From Dokdonella sp. (GTDB lineage Bacteria > Pseudomonadota > Gammaproteobacteria > Xanthomonadales > Rhodanobacteraceae), in contig JASLGB010000178.1 of the NCBI GenBank assembly GCA_030150315.1, positions 1 to 7,876 on the forward strand: a stretch of DNA of 7,876 bases, written 5' to 3'. The notes under the pieces were generated by a model. That model did no database searches, had not been told where the DNA came from, and was given only the letters and a program-made list of their open reading frames with translations. Shown piece by piece: positions 7,858-7,876 of the stretch. Positions within the stretch are counted from its first letter, which is position 1, and each line of letters starts with the position of its first letter. A program made the translations under genes and the position numbers.

Positions 7858-7876
7858 CTTCCAGATGGCGTCGCAC
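7600..7876. repeat. 91-bp perfect inverted repeat with 95-base spacer, at the window end
   Basis: Bases 7600-7690 and 7786-7876 are exact reverse complements: all 91 positions pair and position sums equal 15476 throughout. Pairing fails at 7691/7785. The spacer is 7691-7785. The right arm runs to the last base of the window, so the repeat may be longer. The left arm lies in the membrane protein gene, encoding residues 57-86 on the minus strand. The right arm encodes the same peptide on the plus strand, seen in GLMWAALLIVPGWITFNF. Perfect identity, a coding position and an edge location favour a fold-back chimera or assembly artefact over a functional element. Confidence 0.95.

Noticed and set aside
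5561..7876. A 771-codon minus-strand open frame across the start of mfd and the membrane protein gene
   Set aside because: It is the shifted frame of both real genes, rich in Arg, Ala and Pro, and would contradict the intact motifs of Mfd and the hydrophobic segments of the other frame.
7600..7876. Terminal inverted repeat of an insertion sequence or transposon
   Set aside because: The arms are coding sequence for a transmembrane segment, the 95-base spacer encodes adjacent membrane-protein sequence, and there is no transposase or target-site duplication.

Overview
This GC-rich window carries four protein genes and almost no intergenic space. Gene content and sequence style point to a gammaproteobacterium of the Xanthomonadales (Lysobacterales), perhaps Rhodanobacteraceae. 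That placement is inferred from recalled resemblance, mainly of Mfd and the metalloprotease, and was not searched.

Layout, left to right. (1) 2-1504, plus strand: the C-terminal ~500 residues of a secreted-type zinc metalloprotease of the metzincin DUF4953/DUF5117 family; its 5' part lies outside the window. (2) 1505-1556: a short convergent gap with one GC-rich hairpin. (3) 1557-2456, minus: hslO, the redox-activated chaperone Hsp33, with all four zinc cysteines. (4) 2457-2634: the hslO upstream region, with a weak promoter candidate and GC hairpins. (5) 2635-6129, minus: a complete mfd, the transcription-repair coupling factor, all translocase motifs intact. (6) 6130-6177: a 48-base gap containing two mutually exclusive hairpins. 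(7) 6178 to the right edge, minus: a polytopic membrane protein resembling the GT-C/GT39 glycosyltransferases, with a soluble C-terminal domain.

The three minus-strand genes run membrane protein > mfd > hslO. The first two are close enough to share a transcript; hslO probably has its own promoter. Mfd and Hsp33 are both stress or damage housekeeping proteins, but nothing here shows a functional link with the membrane protein or the protease.

The most unusual signal is at the right end. The last 91 bases (7786-7876) are an exact reverse complement of 7600-7690, with 95 bases between the arms. The repeat lies inside coding sequence and runs to the window edge, so a fold-back chimera or misassembled sequence end is the likeliest explanation. 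The apparent start of the membrane protein is therefore not trustworthy. I found no evidence of a new defence, mobile or RNA system.
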